Source: Cacajao melanocephalus (Eukaryota; Chordata; Mammalia; Primates; Pitheciidae). Taken from it: a stretch of DNA of 64,000 nt. Position numbers and translations under genes: made by a program. Position 1 is the first letter of the stretch; every line of letters starts with the position of its first letter. The stretch lies in the NCBI GenBank assembly GCA_963573385.1, contig CAUYLG010009257.1, positions 102,649-166,648 on the forward strand, read 5' to 3'. Shown here piece after piece: positions 1-64,000 of this stretch. The notes below the pieces were generated by a model that worked only from the letters and a program-made list of their open reading frames with translations, searched no databases and was not told the origin of the DNA.

Positions 1-144
1 CCACACCTGGCCTGGTCCAGCTGATTCTTTTACTGGGCCCTTTGCTGATCCTTTTTTACCCCAATGTCTTCTCCCATCTCTGGCCCTCTCCCGCAGCCCA
101 GTCTTGCTCCTGAACTGAGCAGTTTCTGGGCTGTGGTGTGCTCA

Positions 145-163
145 GAGAGAGAGAGAGAGAGGG
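145..163. repeat. (AG)n simple repeat
   Basis: About nine AG dinucleotides in a row, a short microsatellite. Confidence 0.9.
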
Positions 164-894
164 GTGTGGGCTGGAGTGAGTGATGCTGGCCCTGGGTGAG
201 GATGGGAAACAGGTCCTGTAGTTGCTAATGGCTCTTTCTCTGGGGCAAGCACTAACATCTCTGTCCTGTGGGCCAGGCAGTTAATGAGGCAGGTAGTCAG
301 GGTGTGATACCTGGGAGAGGCAGTCCAGCAGACATAAGACATAGCCCCCGTCCTTTGGAGGCCCAGTACTGGAGCGGCCCCCAGGCCTCCCCCTCTCATC
401 TCAGTTCTGCTCTGGCCTCAGGCAGCTCAGGCACCCAGGAGATGGAGTTCTCGGAGAGACTCCACACTGCCCAGAACCCTCTCTCAGCTTTCTCGGGTCA
501 GATCCACCTGCTGGGCAGGGCACAGCTGTGCAAGGACCACCAGCCTTTCCTACTGCCAGAGGGCTCACAAGCCAGGGAACAGGACCCAGGAACCTCAGAA
601 CATCACAAAGCAGGCAATGACAGCAGCAGGAGAAACTCCAGGTAGACTTCAGAGTGAACTTCCAGGCAAGTGGTGAGTTCTTGGGGCATGTCAGCCAAGG
701 GGGCTCTGGCTTAGGCTTAGCCAGAGTCTGATTAAGAAAAGGAGCCACCCTTAAGAAAGGGAGTGGGCTGATGAGACTCAGGCTGTGGAATGAGAAAGGA
801 CGGCAGGGGGATAGAATGAAGGCTGGGCAGGAGCTCTAAGAGAAGAGAGCTTGCTGGAACTGAGGGTGATCGGGGGCAGAATGAGAGCCCTCCT

Positions 895-1105
895 TTACCC
901 AGTGCCGACTGTGTGCCAGGCACCGTTCTGAGCACTTAGCTCATGTTACTTCATTTAGTCCTCACACCATCGGGCGTGTTCTCCCCATCTTACAGAAGAG
1001 GAAGGTACTGCATAGGGAGGCTGAGTGGCTTGTCCACAGTCACGTAGCGAGTAAGTGCTGGAGCCGGTGTTAAACCCAAGCTCCCGATACCCACAGACTT
1101 AACCC
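895..1105 (-). mobile_element. MIR SINE, reverse orientation
   Basis: The segment follows the reverse-complement MIR consensus: a CCAGGCAC...TTCTGAGCACTTA block, then a run resembling TCCCCATCTTACAGAAGAGG, then GTAGCGAGTAAGTGCTGGAG. It is old and diverged. Confidence 0.8.
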
Positions 1106-1939
1106 TGAAGTTATGCAACTGCTTACGGGAAGATGTGGATGCTTCAGGGAATCAGGGGCAGGGGCCAGGTCCCTCAAGGCTCGTATTGCTCCCTGCCAAT
1201 TCCTCTCCAGTAATAGTCCACATCATTGGTGGGTGTGGACCAGGAAAAAGAGACGAAAAGGCAGTGACAAATGCCAGGAAAGTGGCTGGATGACAGCTTT
1301 CATCCAGGGCAGCTGGGGTGTTTGGACAGGTCCTTATTTCCCCTCCTCCTGCAGTCCCTGGAGCTGGTGGGACCGGGAGGGTGGCCGGATCAGAATTCAC
1401 AGCGGCCCCCTCTCCAGTCGCTCCTCAGCTGCCCTCAGGCACGCTGCTGCCCTGGGACCCCAGAGACCAAGCTGAGTCCCCCAGGCTGGGGCTCTGCGGG
1501 AGGGACTCAGAGACTCCTTCAAAGCTGGCTTTGAGCCTGCAGGAGAAACGTGTCTTCAGCCCCCACCGCAGTGTGGGAGAAAAGTGGGGGATAACTCCAA
1601 TGAGAACTCCTCTGCTGTGTCTTGTTTGCTGCTGGATTCCCGGAATATGGTCCAAAGCAAATGCTCAGGAAATATGTACTGAGTTAGCAGGCAAGCCTCT
1701 CTCCAGCTAAAGCTCTGGGGCCCTGGCCTGGCCTGCAGGGTGGCCAATGGTGACGTCAGCCGCTGGGCTGACTCTAGGATGTCTACCTCCCATCTTCCAG
1801 CCAGAGTCCTCCCAATCGGACTCTTGGGAGGACTCTGACCTTGACATGTGCAACAGAGTGGGGATGAGGAGAAAGGTCTGATTGCTGGGTGCAGACTCCC
1901 CCCACCCTGCCAGGGGCCTGCACAGCACAACCTAGAGGG

Positions 1940-2407
1940 CAGTGATTCCCAAGCTGGTTTGCTCTTAGAATTATCTGGGATCTTTCCTTTTAATTTTTTT
2001 TTCTTTTGAGATGGAGTCTCACTCTGTGGCCAGGTTGGAGAATGGTAGCGCACTCTCGACTCACTGCAATCTCCACCCCCAAGTTCAAGCAATTCCTCTG
2101 CCTCAGCCTCCCAAGTAGCTGGGACTACAGGTGCACGCCACCATGCCCAGATAATTTTTGTATTTTTAGTAGAGACGGGGTTTAATCATGTTGGCCATAA
2201 TAATCTCGATCTCTTGACCTCGTGATCTGCCCGCCTTGGCCTCCCAAAGTGCTGAGATTACAAGCCTGGGCCACCGCACCCAGTCTATCTGGGATCTTTC
2301 AAAAATGCCAAAGCCCAGACCAACTACATCATGTCTCTGGGGGTGGGACCTGGGCTTCCGTATTTGTGAAACTCCCCAGGTGGTCTCAAGAAGCTTGGGA
2401 ATCACTA
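1940..2407. mobile_element. MER5A-type hAT transposon, split by an Alu
   Basis: The left part (1940-1986) starts with a CAGTGATTCCCAAG-like end. The right part (2287-2407) carries the typical TGCCAAAGCCCAGACCA and CCCAGGTGGT segments and ends in GGGAATCACT. An Alu sits between them. MER5A is a short non-autonomous hAT-Charlie element. Confidence 0.75.
1987..2286 (-). mobile_element. Alu, reverse orientation
   Basis: T-rich start, GAGATGGAGTCTCACTCTG, then the usual two-arm Alu structure. It is flanked by a perfect 14-base target-site duplication (ATCTGGGATCTTTC at 1973-1986 and 2287-2300), so the insertion point inside MER5A is exact. Confidence 0.95.
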
Positions 2408-2639
2408 GGAGGGGATTCACACCTTCTCAAAGCCCTTTCAGACCCACTTTCCCATTTGAACCTCACATTAAACCTGCTTGTTTCACAGGGCAGGGTTTTG
2501 TCAAAAACTAGATACATATGTGTCTATGTACATATATATTTATCAGATTATGAAAGCAATGTGTACTCCCTGCAGAAATTTTAGAAATAAATTTTAAAGA
2601 AGAAAATGAAAATTACCCGAGTCTTACCACTTTTGACAG

Positions 2640-2955
2640 TTACTATTGATGTCTGTTTTATTTCTTTTATTTCCTCGCTTTCTTACAGCTGAGGAAATTG
2701 ATGTAGAGAAACATTAAGTAACTCTCCCGGGGCCAGATGCAGTGGCTCACGCCTGTAATCCCAGCACTTTGGGATGCCGAGGCATGAGAATTGCTTGAAC
2801 CCAGGAGGTGGAGGTTGCAGTGAGTCGAGATCATGCCCTAGCCTGGGTGATAGAGTGAGACTCCATCTCTAAATAAATAAATAAATAAATAAATAGCTCT
2901 CCCAGGGTACTGAAGCTGGCAAGTAGCAGAGGCAGGATTTGAACCCAGAGTATGG
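2640..2955 (-). mobile_element. MIR SINE split by an Alu
   Basis: The left piece includes CAGCTGAGGAAATTGATG and TTAAGTAACTCTCCC. The right piece continues with GCTGGCAAGTAGCAGAGGC and GGATTTGAACCCAGAG, the next part of the same reverse-orientation MIR consensus. Confidence 0.75.
2731..2895 (+). mobile_element. Internally deleted Alu with an AAAT tail
   Basis: Begins GGCCAGATGCAGTGGCTCAC, skips the middle of a normal Alu, and ends in an (AAAT)n tail (about 2868-2894). It is flanked by near-identical CTCTCCC direct repeats from the host MIR. Confidence 0.9.
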
Positions 2956-3137
2956 ATGGAGTCTGTGCCCTGGGTTCAAATGAGGTCTGCAGGGACTAGT
3001 GTGTGCCGAGGACAGGCATGTATCCGGGCCCACTACATGCAGGGGTCTGTGAAAACAGGAGGCTCAGCAGGAACGGGGAAGGTGGTCTTTGGTGCTGGCT
3101 GGTTTCTACTTTGCCCTTGTGTATCTGAAACAGGAGA

Positions 3138-4166
3138 ATGCAGCCAAATGCCACGTTCATCACCCAGCTCACGGCCACACCTGAGTGACTGCTCCGACTT
3201 GTCTTTGCTGGGGTCTGTGGCCTTGTCCTGCTGGTGGGGCTGGCAGCTAATGGGCTCATGCTGCTGGCGGTGGGCCGGGGCCCGGGCGCCCCCCACCCAC
3301 TCCACGCCCTGACCCACAGCCTCATGCTGAACATCACACTATCTGACCTGCTCTTCGTGGCCTGCGTGGTGCCCGTGCTGCTGCTGAGCTTCCTGCAGCA
3401 TGACTGGTGGCTGGGCCCTGCCATCTGCACCATTAGCCAGGCCACCAACTCAGCCACCATGTTCTGCACCTTCTACAGCATGGTGGCCACAGCTGTTCTG
3501 TGCCACATGGCTGTGGCCCGGCCTGATGTGGCCTTCCCAGCCAGCTGGGGCACCCGCTTGCTGCTCTGTGGGGCTATGTTGGCCCTGGGCCTTACTGCAT
3601 CCCTGCCCAACTGGCTGTTCCAGCGGGTGGCAGTGGAGGAGGAGATAGCGGGGGCTCCTGAGGCCTGGGCCTGCCTCTTGCTCCTGAGCCCTGCTGAGAC
3701 CTCCTGCTACTTCAGCCTGCTGGGAGCCCTGGACTTCCTGCCATGTATGTTGGGACTGGGCTGCTCTTTCAGCCACATGGGCTGGCTCCTGTGGACACAG
3801 CCCCAAGGCCCTGTGGGGGAGAGCATCCAGGAGCACCAAGAGAACACAGGGCTTATCCTTGTGGTGCTGGTGGTTTCTGTGCTGATGTGGGGGCCCTGCT
3901 CCGTGCTGGGCTATATGGCAGCCATGGACCGCCTGCCTGCCTCACCAGCTGCCTTTGTGGCCTCCAGCCTCTGTACCATCCTGGCCTACTCCAATTGCAC
4001 TGTCAGCCCTATCCTCTGCTTCTACCTCTCCCGCCCCTTCCGGGCACGACTCAGGGACCTCTTCTGCAGGCTGATGATGGCCAGGCATCCCAGAGGTGTG
4101 GGATTGGTGGCCTCAGTGATGGCGACTGTCCAGCCTGGCCATGACTGGGCCCCAGGAGGCCTGTAG
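3138..4166 (+). pseudogene. GPR151-like seven-helix receptor, one in-frame stop
   Basis: An intronless frame of 342 codons plus stop reads as a rhodopsin-family receptor, probably a peptide-receptor relative. Numbering from the ATG at 3138: a short N-terminus with an NAT glycosylation site at residue 4; helix 1 with the conserved Asn38; helix 2 with LSDLLF (Asp70); Cys97 and Cys179, which would form the usual extracellular disulfide; helix 6 with LMWGP (Pro253); helix 7 with SPILCFY (Pro291). The DRY motif is replaced by LCH (121-123). I recall GPR151 having a similar LCxM-like substitution, with HSLxLN and LPxWxF also shared, so GPR151 is the nearest family I recognise. Codon 17 is TGA (3186-3188). 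The frame is otherwise open. A GTG at 3234 or the first downstream ATG at 3258 would lose most of helix 1, so I call it a pseudogene. A functional allele elsewhere is possible. Confidence 0.72.
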
Positions 4167-4254
4167 GGCTTGTCGGGGGGCGTCTAAGAGTATAGGCTAA
4201 TAGAGGGGCTGAGATCCAAGGGAGACGAGAAGACCCTTAGGGACCTGAGAGCCC

Positions 4255-4370
4255 AACCCCTCTATTTTATCAGTGGAGAGACTGAGACCCAGAGGGCAGA
4301 TGGCCCAACCAAGGTCACAAAGCAATGAAATGGCTCAGCTAGAGCTCACATCTCTAGGTAACTGGGTGGA
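4255..4370 (-). mobile_element. MIR fragment, reverse orientation
   Basis: Contains TTTATCAGTGGAGAGACTGAG followed by an AAGGTCACAAAGCAATG block, the central part of a reverse MIR. Confidence 0.6.
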
Positions 4371-4394
4371 TCGTCCCACTCCACCTTCAGGCTC

Positions 4395-4605
4395 AGACAC
4401 CTGTAGGCTCCACTGCTCTCTAATTGTGTGATCTTGAGCAAGGAAGGCCCTTATGCGTCGTGTCTCAGTGTTCCCATCTGGAAAATGGGATGATGAGAGT
4501 ACATACCTTTCTCACAGGATTGTTATGAAGATGAATTTGCTAAACACATGTAAAGTGCTTAGAAGGATGCTTAGTAAGTGCATATGTGTGCTGGTCATTG
4601 CTACT
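4395..4605 (+). mobile_element. MIR SINE
   Basis: The sequence follows the MIR order: TGTGTGATCTTGAGCAAGG, CCCATCTGGAAAATGGGATG, CACAGGATTGTTATGAAGAT, GTAAAGTGCTTAGAAGGATG. Confidence 0.85.
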
Positions 4606-4860
4606 ATAATATTTTTATTCAGGGGCATTTGAGGTGAGTGGACGAGAGGAGGGCAGAGGGGCTTTTCTTCTCCCCAGAGCCCAATTCGAGGTCTCATCTT
4701 TCCCACCCTCCATGCCCTCCCTCTGGCCTGCTCAGGGAACGCCTCAGGCTTCTGTGTTGGCCTGGAAACCTGGGAGATTGTCTCTACTGAAATTTCCAAG
4801 ACAGCTTGGTGTGTGTTTTGCTTAGTGATGTGTTTTGTTGGTGATGGCGTTACCAGCGAA

Positions 4861-4861
<1 letters not shown>

Positions 4862-4893
<32 letters not shown>
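4862..4893. repeat. (AC)n microsatellite
   Basis: About 14 uninterrupted AC units after a short ACACAT start. Confidence 0.95.
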
Positions 4894-4894
<1 letters not shown>

Positions 4895-5989
4895 CATCCT
4901 ACTCTGTGGTACAAAGCTTGAGAAACATTGAGTTGAACCAAATCAAACTGGTCTCTTTGCCATAGGACTTATCAGAGCTTTGAATACCCAAAAGGCCACT
5001 GAGACTCTCGGAGAGGGGCTCACGGCAGGCAGGTTCCCTAACTCCATGCCAGGGAACCAGCGATCTGTGGCACACACCTTGGGAAAGAACCATGAGAGAT
5101 GCAGCAGTGTCGGGCACAGGAAAGCTGCTCTAGGCATCCCGTCCCACCCCTGGCAGTGGCTCTGAGCCTCAGTCCCCCTGCCAAGCAGGCACCCTCTCCT
5201 GACACTTTCCCACGGCGCCTGTCGTGAGGTGACAGGAGCTGCCGGTTATGGGAACTTCCCTCCTTCCAAGCTGTGACCCCACCCTGTTCCCACTCAAAGC
5301 ATATCAGAATGTAAGTCACAGGGGCATGTAATTATAGGGACAGCATGAATCAGCACCCATTTACTACAAAACCATCAGGAGGAGACAGGTCACAAACTTT
5401 GGTCTAATTAGTTCTGCATTTCTTGTGATGTCCAGGGTGGGAATGGCTGCCTGGAGTGCTAATCTGGGAACAAACCTGCCCGGAGAAGGGAGGAATCCCC
5501 TTTTGCTGTGATCCTGGTCCCTGAGGGCCACAGGTATTTGTATGTGAAGAGGGACAAGAGGAAAACAGTGTTTCTTGGGCACCTACAATGCAGTGGGTCC
5601 TGGGTGTATGTCACATCCGTCACATGCAAGCATCTGTACTCATCACTCTGGCCAAGTGATGACCCTGCAAGGGCAGGGGTGGTGGTGACGACCCCATTGC
5701 ACAGGGGCTGCAGGACTCCTCATGGCACAGTTACTCTGGTGCCCACAGATCACTCAGCCCCTCCCAATGGCTTGGCATCAGTGCCTCATTGTTGTAGGTT
5801 TCCTTGCTCACTGCCCCTGAGCAGGGGCGCCCCTGAGAGTGCAGTTCTATGTGAGCATCTCCAGCCTCGTCTCCGATACCTGAGTGGGGCCTGGCACTGA
5901 TGTTTGGTGAATACTTGTTGGGGGATGAGTGAATGAGGGATCAAATGCAATAAAGCAATCCGTTTATTTTAGAGGAAATTCTATGACTT

Positions 5990-6862
5990 CTCTCACCTCC
6001 TCAGTGGCTTCTCATTTCACTCAGCAAATGCCAAAGGCCTCATCATGGCCTGCATGGCCGGTGGATTCTGGTTTCTTCACTCTCCAACCCTCTCTCTAGC
6101 ACTTTCCCTTCCTGCCCTCAGCTCCCGCCACACCGGCCTCGCCCTCCTGCAAACACACCATTGGGCATGCTCCGACCACAGGGTCTTTGCACCTGCTGGT
6201 CTCTCTACTTAGAGCCCTGTTCCCCTAGATATCAGCGGGGCTCCCTGTCTCACTTCCTGGGGGCTCACCTCAACCATGACCTCCTCAGACAGGCCCTCTC
6301 CCACCACCTTATCTAAAACATCACCCTTCTTCTCCCTCATGTCTCTCTCGCTCTCTCTCTCTCTTTTTTTTTTTGAGATAGAGTCTTGCTCTGTCGCCAG
6401 GCTGGAGTGCAGTGGCGCAACTCAGCTCACTGCAACCTCTGCCTTCTGGGTTCAAGCTATTCTCCTGCCTCAGCCTCCTGAGTAGCTGGGACTACAGGCC
6501 TGTGGCACCACGCCCAGCTAATTTTTCTATTTGTATTAAAGACAGGATTTCACCATGTTGGTCAGGATGTCTCGATCTCTTGACCTCATGATCCACTCAC
6601 CTCGGCCTCCCAAAGTGCTGGGATTGCAGGCGTGAGCCACTGTGCCCAGCCCTAGGTCTCTTTAGAACTCTTGCCGCTACCTGAAATTATGTGATTAGCC
6701 TATTTGTTTATGTGTTCACTGTGTTTCTCCCATAGTATTTGTGTGTGTGTTGTAAGCCCCATGTGGGGACAGGGCCTGTGTTTTGTTCACGGCTGCATCC
6801 TCCATGCCTAGCACAGAGCGTGGCACGTGGCCTTTGCTTGTAAATCCCACTGAACCGCAGAA
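5990..6862 (+). mobile_element. L2 LINE 3' end, split by an Alu
   Basis: The left part carries the common L2 3' block GGGTCTTTGCACCTGCTGGT, then CTTATCTAAAACATCACCC. The right part (6652-6862) continues with ACCTGAAATTATGTGATTAG, GTAAGCCCCATGTGGGGACA and CTAGCACAGAGCGTGGCAC, the L2 3' untranslated region. Confidence 0.8.
6364..6651 (-). mobile_element. Alu, reverse orientation, inside L2
   Basis: T-run then GAGATAGAGTCTTGCTCTG, ending GAGCCACTGTGCCCAGC. A CT-rich stretch lies directly before the T-run. Confidence 0.95.
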
Positions 6863-6966
6863 TTGAAGGAAGCCACAGAGGAGAACCTGGACCCTGTCTA
6901 ACAGCAGCATCTGTGCTATTTTTCGGAGAAGAAAGAAACACATTGTGCTCTACTAAAAGAACCAAA

Positions 6967-6972
6967 TTTACT
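6967..6972 (-). promoter_or_regulatory. Candidate poly(A) signal AGTAAA for CPNE5
   Basis: The plus strand reads TTTACT. No canonical AATAAA on the minus strand is evident between here and the stop codon at 8428. Confidence 0.4.
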
Positions 6973-7554
6973 TTAGTTTAAGGCAAATTCCACACAGAGA
7001 CTGTCTCAGAGACGGGCACAGAACCAGACACTGTAGGAACACCACCACCATGCGTGACAGGGGAAAGCGGAGGCAGGCGGAAGACGGGGGCCTGGTCTCC
7101 ACCGGGTGCGGAGAGGGCAGAGGGCTGAGGAGCTCCATGCGGCAACAGGGACTGGCATGCATGACCTGCTGCCCGAGTGGGCAAAGGCTGGGTGGCTGGG
7201 TGGGCCCAGGAGGGAGAGCCCCTTCTTCCCCACCTTTCCCACAGCAGGGGCAGAAGCTTGGGCTCAGATGCCAGAGCCCAAGGCTGAAGGACTAGGGTGC
7301 ATTTGGGGTGATGGGATAGAACAGGGTGACCCAAAAGCCAAGGTGGCCTCAGGTAAAGGGTTGCTTCGGTTAGGACTGGGATGGGGGGACGTGAGCATGG
7401 GATGAATGACCCTCAGGACATCAGACCTAAAGGAAAACCTGGGGCCATCTGGTCAATCTTCCTGTTATACAGACATGGAAACTGAGGCCCAAAAGCTAGA
7501 AGGGCCTTGCTTGGGTTCCCACATTAGGCAGTGGAGGGAGGCAGGGCTCCAATC

Positions 7555-7624
7555 CAGGACTCTTGTCTCCTAGCCTCATGGGATAGCCTCACGAGACAGG
7601 ACTCCTGTCTCACTAGCCTCATGG
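7555..7624. repeat. Imperfect tandem repeat in the 3' UTR
   Basis: A block starting CAGGACTC and ending TAGCCTCATGG occurs at 7555-7581 and again at 7597-7624, with a third partial TAGCCTCA copy between them. The period is about 42 bases. Confidence 0.75.
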
Positions 7625-8427
7625 TGAGACACTCCTTGCCCAGGCCTCCAGGTGGGCAGAGGTGTGGGCACCGAGGTCCCTGGGAAGCCTCTGCAGGGAG
7701 GAGGGGATTCCTGAAGCCAGGAGTCAACCATGGAAGTGCCTGTGGGCCCACACCAGGGAGAGGCCTGTGAATCTGTGTCTAGAACCTGCATCGTACTGAG
7801 CTCGAGAGGCACCAGAAAGGGCTCTGTGCTGAGCAGCCTCCACTTCAGGCCATGACTACAGCACCCCATGGGTCACCGGGGCTCCTGATGCATCCAGTCT
7901 CCCTGGGAGGGGGCACATGTTCAGGCCTTCCTGCAAACCCATCATCAGCCTCCTGGGGTTCGCTGGAAATTGGGCAGAGGTGGACCACAGGGCAGGGGTC
8001 AGGGATCGGAGAAGACACCATGGGAGGATGGGACGTAGATGTGGGGCTGGAGGAGGCCGAGCCCAGGCTTCAGGGTGACAGGTAAGCAAACAGGATGGCT
8101 GGGGGTGGGTGACGGGGACCCCAATCACCCTGATTGTTTACACCTTCCTGGCTGGGCTAGAGCCAGGTACTGGGGAAGAAGAGAAGAGCTGGGTCCCTGA
8201 ACCCTGTGGACCCCTCTGTCACCCATACCCAGCAATTCCCTGGGTTTGGGCAGTAAGTGAGGCCAGGAAATTGAGGAGGGGTCTCCAGAAACCCCACCCA
8301 CTGGCAGTCTCCCAGGCACACAGATGTCCCAAAGGCCGGGCAGGCCAACTGCAGGGAGTCTGGGGGCCAGGCCTCCTGTTGGCCTGGTCTCTCCCAGGCC
8401 CCAGCCACCTGTCTGCTGAGACCAGGT

Positions 8428-62327
<53,900 letters not shown>

Positions 62328-62512
62328 CTGTGGAGAGAGAGGGGCAGAGAGAGCATGCCATGAGCTGGGCACCCCCATGCAGACAGGCCAGAGCACTTGG
62401 CATCCAGATGCTTGGAGACAAGCAGCTGCTCCGGAAGTCATTCAAACAGGATCAAAGCCACCTGCCAGAGCAAGCGCAGTCCTTCTTCTGGGCAAGTTCC
62501 TCTCCCTCAGTG

Positions 62513-62685
62513 GTTCTCAAGGTGGGATGCCCAGACCAGCAGCATCAGCATGTCCTGGGAATGTGTTACTAATAGGAATGTAAATTCCCAGGCCCAGCCT
62601 GTACCCACAGGAGCAGACACTCTGCAGGGTGGAGCCTAGCAATCTGTGGTGACGCTGGTGCCTGCTGCACTTTGGGAACCCCGGC
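62513..62685. mobile_element. MER5-type hAT element
   Basis: CAGTGGTTCTCAAGGTGGGA start, AGCATCAGCATGTCCTGGGA, AAATTCCCAGGCCCAGCCTG. Confidence 0.7.
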
Positions 62686-62756
62686 TCTCCCTTTCCAGCC
62701 TCCACATCCAGACTGTGAGATGGGGAGACTGCTGGAAGAATCACATGAGATCATGG

Positions 62757-63428
<672 letters not shown>

Positions 63429-63596
63429 AGCAAAATACCACTGGCCCTCGTGCCTGGCCCAAAATAGAGGCTCAGTGAATAGGAGCTGCTCACAGGGTTT
63501 AGTCAGGAAGACAGCTACACTTAGACACATGAAACCTTTGATGAGGGCAAAAGGTCCACCTCCTCCTCCAACATTGCCATCAACCTCTGTATTTTA

Positions 63597-63906
<310 letters not shown>

Positions 63907-64000
63907 TAGATCTTGCTTGTCCTTTAAGGCTTGGTTTCAAAAGCTATCTCCATAGGAAGTCTCTCTCAATACTCCCCCACCCCTAGAAGGTGTTCCCTGT

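Larger units (their letters stand above)
1..3137. other. Intergenic region left of the receptor frame
   Basis: No exon or conserved coding frame is recognisable. The stretch holds a short AG repeat (145-163), a MIR (895-1105), a MER5A copy split by an Alu (1940-2407), and a MIR split by a second Alu (2640-2955). Positions 164-890 and 1106-1939 contain overlapping open frames on both strands, but none shows a known domain or codon structure that would favour one of them. I see nothing assignable there. Confidence 0.6.
4167..6945. other. Intergenic region between the receptor frame and CPNE5
   Basis: Contains MIR copies (4255-4370 and 4395-4605), an AC microsatellite, and an L2 split by an Alu (5990-6862). 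Positions 4900-5560 are mostly unique sequence with several TAATTA-type sites. No exon is evident. The AATAAA at 5949-5954 (+) has no gene upstream that clearly uses it. Confidence 0.55.
6945..8427 (-). other. CPNE5: Probable CPNE5 3' untranslated region
   Basis: The last coding exon should continue past its stop codon. The first plausible poly(A) signal on the minus strand that I see is AGTAAA at 6972-6967, a known AATAAA variant, with pyrimidine-rich sequence beyond it. That would give a UTR of about 1.5 kb. The stretch holds no Alu. It contains an imperfect tandem repeat at 7555-7624 and a MIR-like piece near 7430-7510. The exact end is inferred. Confidence 0.5.

Noticed and set aside
3234..4166. 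Receptor translated from 3234 as a shorter intact gene
   Set aside because: The codon at 3234 is GTG, not ATG. The first downstream ATG (3258) would remove most of helix 1, so an intact receptor is unlikely.
5949..5954. AATAAA (+) as the receptor frame's poly(A) signal
   Set aside because: It lies 1.8 kb past the stop codon in unrelated sequence, with no evidence of a transcript.

Overview
The window is primate nuclear DNA, almost certainly human. It holds more than 30 Alu copies, many old MIR, L2 and MER5 copies, and short exons in long introns. The 15 exon translations match, from memory, the C-terminal three quarters of human copine-5 (CPNE5, known to lie on 6p21.2). No bacterial, phage or CRISPR-like system is present.

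Layout. Positions 1-3137 are intergenic: a MER5A copy split by an Alu, a MIR split by an Alu, and no gene I can support. Positions 3138-4166 (+) hold an intronless reading frame for a seven-helix receptor resembling the orphan receptor GPR151. One in-frame TGA at codon 17 interrupts it, so it reads as a nearly intact unitary pseudogene. Positions 4167 to about 6945 are intergenic, with MIR copies and an L2 split by an Alu. From about 6945 to the right edge, the minus strand carries CPNE5: a probable 3' UTR (about 6945-8427), then 15 coding exons between 8428 and 62327. The gene's 5' exons, with the start codon and most of the first C2 domain, lie beyond 64000.

The 15 exons join in a continuous frame with AG/GT sites at every internal boundary. 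They give 458 residues plus the stop, or residues 136-593 if the full protein has 593. They encode the end of the first C2 region, the whole second C2 domain with its calcium-binding aspartates, a lysine-rich linker, the copine/von Willebrand A domain with a MIDAS motif, and a proline-rich tail. Copines bind membrane phospholipid when calcium rises.

The introns are mainly repeats. Points of interest outside CPNE5 coding sequence are the GPR151-like frame, a perfect 14-base RFX X-box in a TAATTA-rich intronic segment (32560-32700), a roughly 88-bp direct duplication unrelated to any repeat I recognise (16824-16910 and 18573-18660), nested Alus including one head-to-head pair that could fold in RNA, and two hAT transposon remnants, one still showing the C-terminal codons of its transposase.

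Repeat family names come from recalled consensus sequences, not from a database search; boundaries of the older copies are approximate to about 10-20 bases.
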